A DNA stretch of 64,000 nucleotides, taken from NCBI RefSeq assembly GCF_014201135.1, contig NZ_JACHDR010000001.1:620001-684000 (forward strand), in the 5' to 3' direction. The notes beneath the pieces are model-generated. The model was given only the letters and a program-made list of their open reading frames with translations, was not told the origin of the DNA and searched no databases. The translations under genes were made by a program, and so were the position numbers. Below, piece by piece: positions 45,368 through 54,348 of the stretch. Source of the stretch: Neomicrococcus aestuarii (GTDB lineage Bacteria; Actinomycetota; Actinomycetes; Actinomycetales; Micrococcaceae). Numbering within the stretch: position 1 is the first letter of the stretch; each line of letters begins with the position of its first letter.

Positions 45368-48300
45368 ATGGCGGTCGATTTTCTAAGTGATGAGCAGGTC
45401 GCAGGGTTCAGCGGATTCCCCGACGAGGTACCAGCGGAGGACCTGGAACGTTTCTGTTGGTTGGACGATGCCGATTTGTCGGTGGTTGGTCGCCGCCGGG
45501 GAATGCACAACCGCCTGGGATTTGCTGTTCAACTGATCACGGTGCGGGTAGTCGGACGTTTTTTGACGGATCCATTGGCTGTTCCGTGGCCGGTGGTGGA
45601 ATCCCTGGCCGGGCAGCTGGGCATTGCCGATGCTTCCGTGCTCAAGCTGTATGCGCAGCGGGGACAGACCGGGTACGAGCACGCCGCGGAAATCTCCACC
45701 GAGTACGGGTATGCGGATTTCTCCGATCCGGCCAGGTACGAAGAGCTGAGGCTGTTTCTGGAGGCCCGGGCCTGGACTTCGTCGGAGGGACCGGTGCGTT
45801 TGTTTGAACGGGCAGCTCTCTGGCTGCGTGAGCGCAAGGTCCTTCTCCCCGGCGTCTCCACGTTGACACGACTGGTTTTAGAGGTCCGCTCCGGAGCAAA
45901 TGACCGCCTCCATTCCATGCTGGTGGACGCGGCCGGCCCCGCATTGATTCTGGAATTGGAAGGTCTGCTTCGCGTTGGGGAGGGGTCACGGTTGACCGCG
46001 TGGGAACGGCTGCGGACCGGGCCTTCGAGGGTCTCGGTGCCGGAATTGTTGCGGCAGTTGGAGCGGCTGGGTCGCTTGCGGTCCCTGGGTGCCGGGTCCA
46101 TTGATGTGGAGATGATCCCCGAGGGCCGGATGAACGCCCTGGCCCGCTACGGGTTGGCGGGCAAGGCCTCATCGCTTCGAGGACTATCGGGACAGCGCCG
46201 GGGTGCGACACTGCTTTGTGCCGTGCGCGCATTGACGTCGGAGGTTGCCGATGATTTGTGTGATGCCCTGGACGCCATTGTCAACGAACGCGTTCTGCGC
46301 AAGGCAACCAGGGAATCCACTGCCGCCCGGTTGAAGTCCCTGCCCCGTTTGTCCAAGGCCTCGCTGCAATTGGCGAAGGCCGCGAAAACACTGGTCGAGG
46401 TGTTGGACAACACGGATTATTCCGGCGCAGAGGCCGCCTCGGTGCTGGCCGATCAGGTTTCCTTGTCCGAGCTACGCGCCGCGCTGGAGGTGGTGAACGA
46501 AGTGGTGAATCCCGAGGGTGCCGAGGCTGACACTGCGGGGCAGATGCTGCGCCGGTTCGCCACCGTGCGCTCGTTCCTGCCAGCATTGGCCGAGGCGGCA
46601 CCCTTCGGGGCCACCGCGGGCGGGACGCCAACGTTGGCGGCGCTGACGGCACTGCCGGAAGTTCTGGACGGCCGCAAGAAAGACCCTGCCGAGGTTGATC
46701 TGTCCGTACTCTCTCCAACTTGGCAGCGCCTTGTCACGGCTTCGGAGGAAATCGACCGCAAGGCCTACACGGTGGCAGTGACGGTGGCCGTCCACAAGGC
46801 GCTGCGGCGCCGGGACATCTTCGTGGTGGGCGGGCGTCGCTGGGGAGACCCTCGGGCGCGGTTGCTGACCGATCCGGCGTGGCAGGCCACCAAAAAAGAG
46901 ACCTTGAGGGCACTCCAGCTGCCCGAAGAGCCAACGGAGCATCTGGCTGGTGTGCGCCACCGCCTTGATGCCCGATATCGTGCGGCGGCTGAGCAGTTGG
47001 CCGACAATCCAACGGTACGGATTGATGATGCCGGCAAAGTCCACCTCTCACCCCTGGAAGCCAAAAAGGTCCCGGAGTCCCTGACGCAGTTGCGGGGGAT
47101 GGTCTCCGGGATACTGCCGAGGGTGGACCTGCCCGATGTGCTGCTGGAAGTACATTCCTGGACGGGATTCCTCTCGGAATTCAGCCACGTCTCGGAGGCC
47201 TCCGCGAGGATGGTCCAGCTCGATGTCTCCGTCGCAGCCCTCCTGGTGGCCGAGGCCTGCAACGTCGGACTCACACCGGTGGTAAGGGATGGCCACCCCG
47301 CCCTGACACGTGGACGCCTGAGCCACGTCGACCAAAACTATGTGCGTGCCGATACGCTGCGCGCGGCCAACGCCCGCCTGATCAAGGCCCAGTCCGGTCT
47401 CGGACTCGCGCAACGCTGGGGCACAGGCCTGCTGGCGTCCGTCGACGGGATGCGGTTCGTGGTGCCGGTGGCCACCGTCAATGCCGGGGCAAATCCGCGC
47501 TACTTCGGCCAGGGCCGCGGCCTGACCTGGCTGAACTATCTCAACGACCAGGTCTCCGGCCTGGGCGCCGTCGTGGTTCCGGGAACGGTCCGCGATTCCC
47601 TGCACATTCTCGATGGGCTGCTCGATCTTGACGGCGGCCAACGCCCCGAGATGGTCGCCACTGACACGGCCTCCTACTCGGACCAGGTCTTCGGGCTTTT
47701 CACCCTGCTCGGATATCGGTTCTCACCCCGACTGGCCGGGTTGCCGGACCAACGGTTCTGGCGCATCGACGCCACGGCGGATTATGGGAAGCTGAACGCG
47801 GTGGCCGGCCGCAACCGCATCAACCTGGATCTCATCACGTCGAACTGGCCGGACATGCTCCGCCTTGCCGGGTCCCTGACTGCCGGGACCGTGCGTGCCT
47901 CGGAAGTCCTGCGGGTCACCCAGGGAGGCGGGGCACCGACGCTGCTCGGGAAGGCGTTGGCGGAGTACGGGAGGATTGCCAAGACCGAGCATCTGTTGGA
48001 CTTCATCGATGCCGATGAGGGGTACCGCCGGCAAATCCATACACAGTTGACTGTGCAGGAATCCCGGCATGCCCTGGCCAGACTCATCTTCCACGGCAGG
48101 AGGGGCCAGATACGGCAGTCCTACCGGGAAGGCCAGGAAGACCAACTCGGCGCCCTTGGCCTGGTCCTGAACGCCGTCATCCTGTGGAACACCCGCTACC
48201 TGGACGCCGCACTCAGCGGGCTCCGCGACCGCGGCCACAACGTTGCAGACGAGGACGTGCAACGCCTGTCGCCGCTGGTTTCGGAACACATCAATATGCT

Positions 48301-48382
48301 GGGCCGCTACTCTTTCACTGCAGGCGCCACAGGAACCGAACTTCGGCCATTGAGGAACCCCGATGAGGACCTGGAGACCTAA
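45368..48382 (+). CDS. tnpA: Tn3-family transposase
   Basis: A 1004-residue DDE transposase of normal length. The N-terminus (VDFLSDEQVAGFSGFPDE...FCWLDDADL...RRGMHNRLGFAVQL) binds the terminal repeats; the catalytic Asp residues appear in LLASVDGMRFVVP and VATDTASYSDQVF, and the third acidic residue in the REGQEDQLGAL / NAVILWNTRYLD region. The start is uncertain: ATG 45368 gives the family-like MAVDFLSDEQ, while ATG 45359 is 9 bases earlier. It cuts and replicatively joins transposon ends. Confidence 0.95.
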   Translation: MAVDFLSDEQVAGFSGFPDEVPAEDLERFCWLDDADLSVVGRRRGMHNRLGFAVQLITVRVVGRFLTDPLAVPWPVVESLAGQLGIADASVLKLYAQRGQTGYEHAAEISTEYGYADFSDPARYEELRLFLEARAWTSSEGPVRLFERAALWLRERKVLLPGVSTLTRLVLEVRSGANDRLHSMLVDAAGPALILELEGLLRVGEGSRLTAWERLRTGPSRVSVPELLRQLERLGRLRSLGAGSIDVEMIPEGRMNALARYGLAGKASSLRGLSGQRRGATLLCAVRALTSEVADDLCDALDAIVNERVLRKATRESTAARLKSLPRLSKASLQLAKAAKTLVEVLDNTDYSGAEAASVLADQVSLSELRAALEVVNEVVNPEGAEADTAGQMLRRFATVRSFLPALAEAAPFGATAGGTPTLAALTALPEVLDGRKKDPAEVDLSVLSPTWQRLVTASEEIDRKAYTVAVTVAVHKALRRRDIFVVGGRRWGDPRARLLTDPAWQATKKETLRALQLPEEPTEHLAGVRHRLDARYRAAAEQLADNPTVRIDDAGKVHLSPLEAKKVPESLTQLRGMVSGILPRVDLPDVLLEVHSWTGFLSEFSHVSEASARMVQLDVSVAALLVAEACNVGLTPVVRDGHPALTRGRLSHVDQNYVRADTLRAANARLIKAQSGLGLAQRWGTGLLASVDGMRFVVPVATVNAGANPRYFGQGRGLTWLNYLNDQVSGLGAVVVPGTVRDSLHILDGLLDLDGGQRPEMVATDTASYSDQVFGLFTLLGYRFSPRLAGLPDQRFWRIDATADYGKLNAVAGRNRINLDLITSNWPDMLRLAGSLTAGTVRASEVLRVTQGGGAPTLLGKALAEYGRIAKTEHLLDFIDADEGYRRQIHTQLTVQESRHALARLIFHGRRGQIRQSYREGQEDQLGALGLVLNAVILWNTRYLDAALSGLRDRGHNVADEDVQRLSPLVSEHINMLGRYSFTAGATGTELRPLRNPDEDLET

Positions 48383-48520
48383 ACGAGGCAACATTTCCCT
48401 GAACATATCCCCGCCCGCAAGGGAAGGTCTAACGGAAATGTTTGTGAAATCGGTTTGATGGTTGACGGGAAATTTTCCGCACTTAACATCCCCGATACAT
48501 AGAGTTGTTAACTTGTGGCT

Positions 48521-49003
48521 ATGACGCTGAACATTCAACTCGCAAACTTCGACGATCCCGCTTTGAGTATCTTCCTTGAAGAGCACCTTGCCGACATGGC
48601 TCCCCATTCTCCGCTGGAATCTCAGCACGCGTTGGACCTGTCTGCACTTCGGCAGCCCACAGTTCAACTCTGGGTAGCGTGGAAGGAACAACGGATAGCG
48701 GGAACCTGCGCGTTGGCGGTACTGACACCGGGACACGAGGAGCTCAAGAGCATGCGTACCGACCCGGACTTTCGCGGACAAGGAATCGCTTCGCAGTTGC
48801 TACACCATGTGTTGGCCACGGCGAGAGCGCGCAAGGTAGATCGCATATCTCTGGAGACCGGATCTATGGAATTTTTCGCACCAGCCCGGGCACTGTACAA
48901 AAAACATGGGTTCGATCAATGTCAGCCATTCGGCTCCTACATTGAAGATACTCACAGCCACTACATGACTCGAACCCTTCACCCCGAGCCAACTTCTAGA
49001 TAA
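48521..49003 (+). CDS. GNAT-family N-acetyltransferase (transposon passenger)
   Basis: A 160-residue GNAT protein with motif A visible as SMRTDPDFRGQGIASQLLHH, an upstream strand AGTCALAVL and the C-terminal ALYKKHGFDQCQPFGSY. It resembles the YsnE/ElaA-like small acetyltransferases. It lies between tnpA and tnpR, with about 138 bases before it, so it travels with the transposon. It may acetylate an antibiotic, amino acid or herbicide-like amine; nothing in the sequence identifies the substrate. ATG 48521 is preferred to GTG 48515. Confidence 0.85.
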   Translation: MTLNIQLANFDDPALSIFLEEHLADMAPHSPLESQHALDLSALRQPTVQLWVAWKEQRIAGTCALAVLTPGHEELKSMRTDPDFRGQGIASQLLHHVLATARARKVDRISLETGSMEFFAPARALYKKHGFDQCQPFGSYIEDTHSHYMTRTLHPEPTSR

Positions 49004-49212
49004 GTCGGATTGTCACAGACAGGAAATTCTTACCTCAAGACCCTGACATCACGCATGGTCATCCCTGTCCCGTAAGACGGTCGGCCAGCGGAGCGTGTGC
49101 AGACGACTTCGGACTTTTTTCAAAACCGCGTGTTTCCGCACATGTCAGATTCCCGTATACCGTGCCCGCAATTAAGCCCGGTGATGGGGGGCTAAACGGT
49201 ACACTCAAAACC
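49004..49212. other. Probable res (resolution) region of the transposon
   Basis: A 209-base non-coding stretch directly upstream of the resolvase gene, with local AT-rich blocks and short inverted motifs (GTATAC, GGTATACGGG-like). By analogy to other Tn3 elements the resolvase-binding sites should be here; I could not delimit the three subsites. Confidence 0.4.
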
Positions 49213-49797
49213 ATGACCGGACTCCTCATCGGATACGCGCGCGTATCCACCAATGACCAAGACCTCACCGTCCAGAAGAACGCCTTGCTTGGCTTGGGCG
49301 TGTCGCCGGAGAAGACCTTCACCGATCAGGGCCTCACCGGTGCGAATAGGGAGCGGCCTGGGCTTGGGCAGGCGCTGGCCGCCTGCCGGGGTGGGGACAC
49401 CCTGGTCGTGACCAAGCTTGACCGCCTGGCCCGGTCACTGCGAGATGCCAAGGACATCGTTGACGAGCTCACCCGTCGCGAGGTCAAGCTCAGCATCGGC
49501 GGCTCCGTCCATGACCCCACCGATCCCGTGGGCAAACTCCTCTTCAATGTGCTGGGAATGGTTGCCGAATTCGAGGCAGACCTGATTCGGGCACGAACCC
49601 GTGAGGGGATGGCCGTTGCCAAGGCAAAGGGCCGGCTACGCGGAAAACAACCCAAACTCTCCAAAGCCCAGGAAGCACACCTGGTTTCCGTTCACGGGGC
49701 GGGAACGCACACGACTGGTGAAATCGCCGAACTCTTCGGCGTAGCCCGGTCAACCGTCTACCGTGCCATCAAACGGGCCGTCGAGGCAGCCGCTTAG
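49213..49797 (+). CDS. tnpR: Serine resolvase of the Tn3-family element
   Basis: A 194-residue serine recombinase. The catalytic serine is in IGYARVSTNDQDL; KLDRLARSLRDAKD and GMVAEFEADLIRARTREGMA are family segments; the C-terminal HTH is TTGEIAELFGVARSTVYRAI. It resolves cointegrates formed by TnpA. ATG 49213 gives the standard N-terminus; the upstream open frame would run through the putative res site. Confidence 0.93.
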   Translation: MTGLLIGYARVSTNDQDLTVQKNALLGLGVSPEKTFTDQGLTGANRERPGLGQALAACRGGDTLVVTKLDRLARSLRDAKDIVDELTRREVKLSIGGSVHDPTDPVGKLLFNVLGMVAEFEADLIRARTREGMAVAKAKGRLRGKQPKLSKAQEAHLVSVHGAGTHTTGEIAELFGVARSTVYRAIKRAVEAAA

Positions 49798-49843
49798 ATC
49801 CATCGAATTTCACCGACCTTGCCGGAGCTAACACCGGAACGTC

Positions 49844-49881
49844 GTTAGCGTGAATTTCCGAGAAGATCTTCCCCGGACCCC
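49844..49881 (-). repeat. Right terminal inverted repeat
   Basis: Read on the minus strand it begins GGGGTCCGGGGAAGA and ends CGGAAATTCACGCTAAC, mirroring the left repeat. It is followed by the second GGATC copy at 49882-49886. Confidence 0.93.
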
Positions 49882-49886
49882 GGATC

Positions 49887-50309
49887 CACTGGAACCAACG
49901 CAACTATCAGCGAGACGGACTCGGTCTCTGGATCCTTCGCGCTCGCAGTGACGTGACCCCAGTCGGCGAACCCACGCCCAGCGCGACACAAGCAGACAGC
50001 GGGAGTCGAGCTGCGTCGTCGTCCTTTATAGGGGACTGCGGACTCACGTGGCAGGAAATTGACGGCACCGAAGAACTGGAAATTGGGTACCACGTGCGCC
50101 CCGGATGGCAACGGCAGGGCCTAGCGACGGAAGCCGCCATCGCGAGCCGCGATCTGGCCTTGTCCCTCGGGCACAAGCGACTGATCTCCATCATTCACCC
50201 CGAGAACCTCGCGTCACGGCGGGTCGCGGAGAAGGTCGGCATGCGTCTTGAGCGGCACACCGTCAGCAGAACCGGCATTCCCGTGGTGGTCTACGCCGGG
50301 CAGTGGTAA
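49887..50309 (+). pseudogene. GNAT acetyltransferase, 3' part (interrupted by Tn3-family transposon)
   Basis: Joined to codon 51 at 45302, the frame continues HWNQRNYQRDGLGLWILR and reaches the stop at 50309, giving 191 residues in total. GNAT motif A is visible as YHVRPGWQRQGLATEAA, and the C-terminus is SRRVAEKVGMRLERHTV. On its own this part has no start or ribosome site. A stretch of about 20 Ser/Ala/Thr-rich residues precedes FIGDCGLTW. Confidence 0.9.
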
Positions 50310-50385
50310 TCATTCACGACTTCTTCCAAGCGCCGCCGGTAGGATCAATTCGCTAAGCCCTTGTTTTGTCACCCTTGGAGGACTC

Positions 50386-52746
50386 ATGGCCGCAGTGCCG
50401 TTGGCTGACAGTCACGAAATGATTCGCGTTCACGGCGCGAATGAGAACAACCTGAAAAACGTGTCTGTCCAGATTCCCAAGCGTCGACTCACGGTGTTTA
50501 CCGGGGTTTCAGGCTCCGGCAAGAGCTCCTTGGTGTTCGGAACCATCGCTGCGGAGTCGCAGCGCATGATCAACGAGACCTACAGCTCCTTCGTGCAAGG
50601 ATTCATGCCCAACATCGGCCGGCCAGAAGTGGATCTGCTGGAAGGGCTCACCACGGCGATCATCGTGGACCAAGAGCGCATGGGCGCTAACCCGCGCTCG
50701 ACCGTCGGCACCGTCACAGACGCCAACGCCATGCTGCGCATCATCTTTAGTCGCATCGCCGAACCGCACATCGGCTCATCCAACGCGTATTCGTTCAATG
50801 TGCCCTCCGTCAGCGCCAGTGGCGTCATGAAAGTGACCAAGGGCGGCAAAGAAGTCGCCGAGAAGAAGACGTTCAACCAGACCGGCGGCATGTGCCCCGA
50901 ATGTGAGGGCCGCGGACAGGTCTCCGACATCATCCTGGACGAACTCTACGATTCCTCGATGTCACTGGCCGAAGGACCATTTAAGATCCCTGGTTACACC
51001 GCCGACGGATGGGCCATGAGGATCTTCTCCGGATCGGGCTTCTTCGACGTAGACAAGCCGATCGCGAAGTTCAACGAGTCTGAGATGCACGACCTGCTCT
51101 ACAAAGAGCCCACTAAGGTCAAGATCGACAGCATTAACCTGACCTACGAAGGCCTGATTCCTAAAGTTCAAAAGTCCTTCCTTTCCAAGGATCGGGACGC
51201 TTTGCAACCGCATATCCGGGCGTTTGTGGACCGCATTGCTACCTTCAAAATGTGCCCCGCGTGCGATGGCACTCGCTTAGCGGAACCTGCGCGAAACTCT
51301 TTTATCAACGGCAAAAACATCGCCGATCTCTGCGCCATGCAGATCAACGAGTTGGCTGTGTGGCTCCGTTCTCTGGAAGCGCCGGCCTTGGGTCCGCTCG
51401 TCGAGAACCTGCAGCACACCCTGGATCAGTTCGTGGAAATTGGCCTGGGGTACCTGACGCTGGATCGGCCGTCCGGCACTCTGTCCGGCGGTGAATCCCA
51501 GCGCGTGAAAATGATCCGCCACATGGGATCTGCACTCACGGATGTGACCTACGTGTTCGATGAGCCGTCCGTGGGACTGCACCCGCATGACATTCAGCGC
51601 ATGAACGAGCTCCTGCAGCGCTTGCGGGACAAGGGCAACACCGTGCTAGTGGTGGAACACAAGCCAGAAATGATTGAGATCGCCGATCACGTGGTGGACC
51701 TTGGCCCAGGGCCGGGATCGCGCGGTGGACAGATCTGCTTTGAAGGATCCGTCGAGGATCTTCGCAAGAGCGGCACCGTCACCGGAAAGCATCTGGATGA
51801 TCGCTCCACCCTGAAGGCCAGCGTGAACAAGCCCAAGGGGACTCTGCAGATCCGGGGTGCCTCGGAAAACAACCTTCAAAGCGTTGATGTGGATGTGCCA
51901 CTCGGCGTTCTGGTGGCTGTCACGGGCGTTTCAGGATCAGGTAAGAGCTCGCTGGTTCATGGATCCATCGCCAAGAATGACGGCGTTGTGTCGATCGATC
52001 AGACGGCCATTCGTGGTTCTCGCCGGAGCAATCCCGCGACCTACACTGGGATGCTCGAACCTATTCGCAAGGCGTTCGCGAAGGAGAATGGGGTCAAGCC
52101 GGCGCTCTTCAGTGCCAACTCTGAGGGAGCCTGCCCCACCTGTAACGGTGCCGGCGTGGTCTACACGGAGCTCGGTTTCATGGCGACTGTGGGGACCACC
52201 TGTGAGGACTGTGAGGGCAAGCGTTTCCAGCCGGAGGTGCTCGAGTACCGGCTCGCTGGTAAGAACATCCACGAAGTGCTTTCGATGCCCGTGGATGAGG
52301 CCGAGGCGTTCTTCGGTGAAGGAGACGCCAAAATCCCTGCGGTGCACAAGATCCTGCAGCGCTTGTCTGATGTGGGCTTGGGCTACTTGAGCCTTGGCCA
52401 GCCGCTCACCACTCTGTCCGGCGGCGAACGCCAACGCCTCAAGCTAGCAACCCAGATGGGGGATAAGGGCGAAATCTACGTCCTCGATGAACCCACCACC
52501 GGGCTCCACCTGTCGGACGTGGAACAGCTCATGGGCTTGCTGGACCGACTCGTGAAATCCGGGAAATCCGTCATTGTTATTGAGCATCATCAGGCCGTGA
52601 TGGCTCACGCGGACTGGATCATTGATCTGGGCCCGGGTGCTGGTGTTGACGGTGGCACCGTGGTCTTTGAGGGCACGCCCGCGGAGCTGGTGGCCGATGC
52701 CTCCACGCTCACGGGGCGCTACCTCAAAGAGTATGTGACCGCTTAA
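50386..52746 (+). CDS. UvrA-like ABC ATPase (class II / DrrC-type)
   Basis: A 786-residue tandem ABC ATPase, shorter than UvrA (about 950). It has two Walker A motifs (FTGVSGSGKSSLVFG; VTGVSGSGKSSLVHG), two signatures (TLSGGESQRVK; TLSGGERQRLK) and CXXC zinc pairs (CPECEGRG, CPACDGTR, CPTCNGAG, CEDCEGKR). The shortened first lobe suggests loss of the UvrB-binding region, as in UvrA2/DrrC proteins linked to resistance to DNA-binding drugs. The ATG has GGAGG upstream. It converges with an MFS exporter gene; their stop codons overlap. Confidence 0.88.
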   Translation: MAAVPLADSHEMIRVHGANENNLKNVSVQIPKRRLTVFTGVSGSGKSSLVFGTIAAESQRMINETYSSFVQGFMPNIGRPEVDLLEGLTTAIIVDQERMGANPRSTVGTVTDANAMLRIIFSRIAEPHIGSSNAYSFNVPSVSASGVMKVTKGGKEVAEKKTFNQTGGMCPECEGRGQVSDIILDELYDSSMSLAEGPFKIPGYTADGWAMRIFSGSGFFDVDKPIAKFNESEMHDLLYKEPTKVKIDSINLTYEGLIPKVQKSFLSKDRDALQPHIRAFVDRIATFKMCPACDGTRLAEPARNSFINGKNIADLCAMQINELAVWLRSLEAPALGPLVENLQHTLDQFVEIGLGYLTLDRPSGTLSGGESQRVKMIRHMGSALTDVTYVFDEPSVGLHPHDIQRMNELLQRLRDKGNTVLVVEHKPEMIEIADHVVDLGPGPGSRGGQICFEGSVEDLRKSGTVTGKHLDDRSTLKASVNKPKGTLQIRGASENNLQSVDVDVPLGVLVAVTGVSGSGKSSLVHGSIAKNDGVVSIDQTAIRGSRRSNPATYTGMLEPIRKAFAKENGVKPALFSANSEGACPTCNGAGVVYTELGFMATVGTTCEDCEGKRFQPEVLEYRLAGKNIHEVLSMPVDEAEAFFGEGDAKIPAVHKILQRLSDVGLGYLSLGQPLTTLSGGERQRLKLATQMGDKGEIYVLDEPTTGLHLSDVEQLMGLLDRLVKSGKSVIVIEHHQAVMAHADWIIDLGPGAGVDGGTVVFEGTPAELVADASTLTGRYLKEYVTA

Positions 52747-54209
52747 GCGGACTGATTCGACGCATCTTTGCGCAGGAAGAACGCCAAGATGATGGCGATG
52801 ATTCCAAGGATGCCTCCGAGCGAGAACGCAACGTCCGCGCCGGCAATAACGGCGTGAGCTTCATCAGAACCGCTGCTCGCTGCCGTCGCCGCGCCAATCG
52901 AGAGGGCGGCAATGAAGCCCGCCGTGCCTGCTGCGCCACCGAGTTGCTGAAGCGTATTCAAAATCGCTGAACCGTGTCCGTACAACTCGCGCGGAAGCGA
53001 GCCAAGCGCCGTCGTCATCAGGGGAGTCATGACCATGGCCATGCCCAAGCTGAACACCACGTTCGTGATGATCACCGTAGTCAATGAGCTTTCGGCGTCG
53101 AGGGTGGTCATCCACCAGAGCCCGCCCGCCAAGAGCGCGGCGCCCGGAAGCACGAGGGGGAGTGCGCCGAGCTTGTCATAGAGACGGCCGATGAACGGTG
53201 AGGCGATGCCCTGGATCAGGCCGCCTGGAAGGAGTACCAGGCCAGCTTCGAGCACGCTGAATCCACGGCCGTTCTGCAGGTAAATTGGCAGGACCATGAC
53301 GGTTCCCAGCATGCTTCCCATGGCGATCACCAGAATGGTCACGGCGATGCGGAAATTGTGGAACTTGAAGGGCTTGAGGTTCAGCAAAGCTGAATCATCC
53401 TTGCGTTGCAGCGCAATCTGTCGCTGGACAAAGATCGCCAATGCAATGAGACCCACCACGAAGGCGCCCAAAGGGGCCATAGATCCGCCGATGATGGAAG
53501 AGATGGACGCGAGACCGTAGACCAGCCCGCCGAAGGCAACCGCCGAGAAAGCAACCGAGAGGAGATCTAGGGGAGCGCGGCGAGTCGGGTTCTTGTGCTT
53601 GAGTGAGACGTAGCCCGCGATCAACAAGATGACCGCCAGCGGCACAATGGCCCCGAAGATCCAGCGCCAACCCCACGTGTTCACCACGAGTCCGGAGAGC
53701 GTGGGACCAATGGCCGGTGCCACAGAAATCACCACGGAGTTCAATCCCATGACGGTACCGCGGCGAGCAGGTGCCACCAGCGTAAGCGTGGTAACCATGA
53801 GCAAAGGCAGGACGATGGCCGTGCCGCCCGCTTGAATGATGCGGCCCAACAAAATGACGCCAACAGACGGTGCTAGCGCTGCGACGAGCGTGCCCACAAT
53901 GAACAGCGAGATCGCCACGGTGAACAGTGTGCGCGTTGTGAACCGCTGAGTTAGAAAGCCGGTCGTCGGAATGACCACGGCCATGGTGAGCAAGAAGCCT
54001 GTAGTGAGCCACTGGACCTGTACTGCATCAACGTTGAACTCGGCCATGAGATTTGGAAGTGCAACCGAAAGGACGGTTTCATTCAGGATCATCAAGAAGG
54101 CGGAGATGACCAGCACCGTGATGATGGTAGTGACGCCCTTGCGGTCGAGCGCTTGAACAGCGTCCGTCTGTGATGGCGCGGATTCCTCCGGCTGGAGGGA
54201 TGAAGACAT
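52743..54209 (-). CDS. MFS multidrug exporter, DHA2 (14-TM) family
   Basis: About 488 residues with some 14 hydrophobic helices. The N-terminal ILNETVLSVALPNLMAEF and QWLTTGFLLTMAVVIPTTGFL match the DHA2 family of drug:H+ antiporters (EmrB/LmrB type). ATG 54209 (MSSSLQPEES) is chosen over an upstream in-frame start. It diverges from a TetR gene and is probably repressed by it. It sits tail to tail with the UvrA-like gene, suggesting a drug-response neighbourhood (inference). Confidence 0.9.
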   Translation of the reverse strand: MSSSLQPEESAPSQTDAVQALDRKGVTTIITVLVISAFLMILNETVLSVALPNLMAEFNVDAVQVQWLTTGFLLTMAVVIPTTGFLTQRFTTRTLFTVAISLFIVGTLVAALAPSVGVILLGRIIQAGGTAIVLPLLMVTTLTLVAPARRGTVMGLNSVVISVAPAIGPTLSGLVVNTWGWRWIFGAIVPLAVILLIAGYVSLKHKNPTRRAPLDLLSVAFSAVAFGGLVYGLASISSIIGGSMAPLGAFVVGLIALAIFVQRQIALQRKDDSALLNLKPFKFHNFRIAVTILVIAMGSMLGTVMVLPIYLQNGRGFSVLEAGLVLLPGGLIQGIASPFIGRLYDKLGALPLVLPGAALLAGGLWWMTTLDAESSLTTVIITNVVFSLGMAMVMTPLMTTALGSLPRELYGHGSAILNTLQQLGGAAGTAGFIAALSIGAATAASSGSDEAHAVIAGADVAFSLGGILGIIAIILAFFLRKDASNQSA

Positions 54210-54286
54210 GCGGGTACCTGTTTCTGTGTGGCTGGAGGGTGACCTCGATTGCACGAAAGTGCTCTGTTGAAATTATGGCACACTGT

Positions 54287-54297
54287 GACAAGTTGTC
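54287..54297. promoter_or_regulatory. Candidate TetR operator between the MFS and TetR genes
   Basis: A perfect palindrome GACAA-G-TTGTC lies in the divergent promoter region, next to GTGACATATACT, which contains a good -10 box (TATACT, plus strand). Confidence 0.5.
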
Positions 54298-54348
54298 GTA
54301 AGTGACATATACTGGTGACATTCGATACAACGACGTAAGGGAGGGGTA

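Larger units (their letters stand above)
45303..49881 (+). mobile_element. Complete Tn3-family transposon with a GNAT passenger gene
   Basis: A 4,579-base unit bounded by 38-bp inverted repeats beginning GGGGTC and by a 5-bp direct duplication. It encodes a full-length transposase, a GNAT acetyltransferase and a serine resolvase, all on the plus strand. All coding parts look intact. It splits a chromosomal GNAT gene so cleanly that excision with one duplication copy would restore the reading frame. The transposase region is visibly richer in G+C than the flanks. Confidence 0.95.

Noticed and set aside
48390-48450. AACATTTCC / GGAAATGTT inverted repeat after tnpA as a nested insertion end.
   Set aside because: The arms are 9 bases with a loop of about 40 and no target duplication or transposase; more likely a local hairpin or part of the regulatory region.
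54296-54316. PafBC-type RecA-independent DNA-damage promoter (TTGTCG followed by TATACT).
   Set aside because: The distance between TTGTCG and TATACT is 9 bases rather than about 11, and the TTGTC belongs to the palindrome GACAAGTTGTC.
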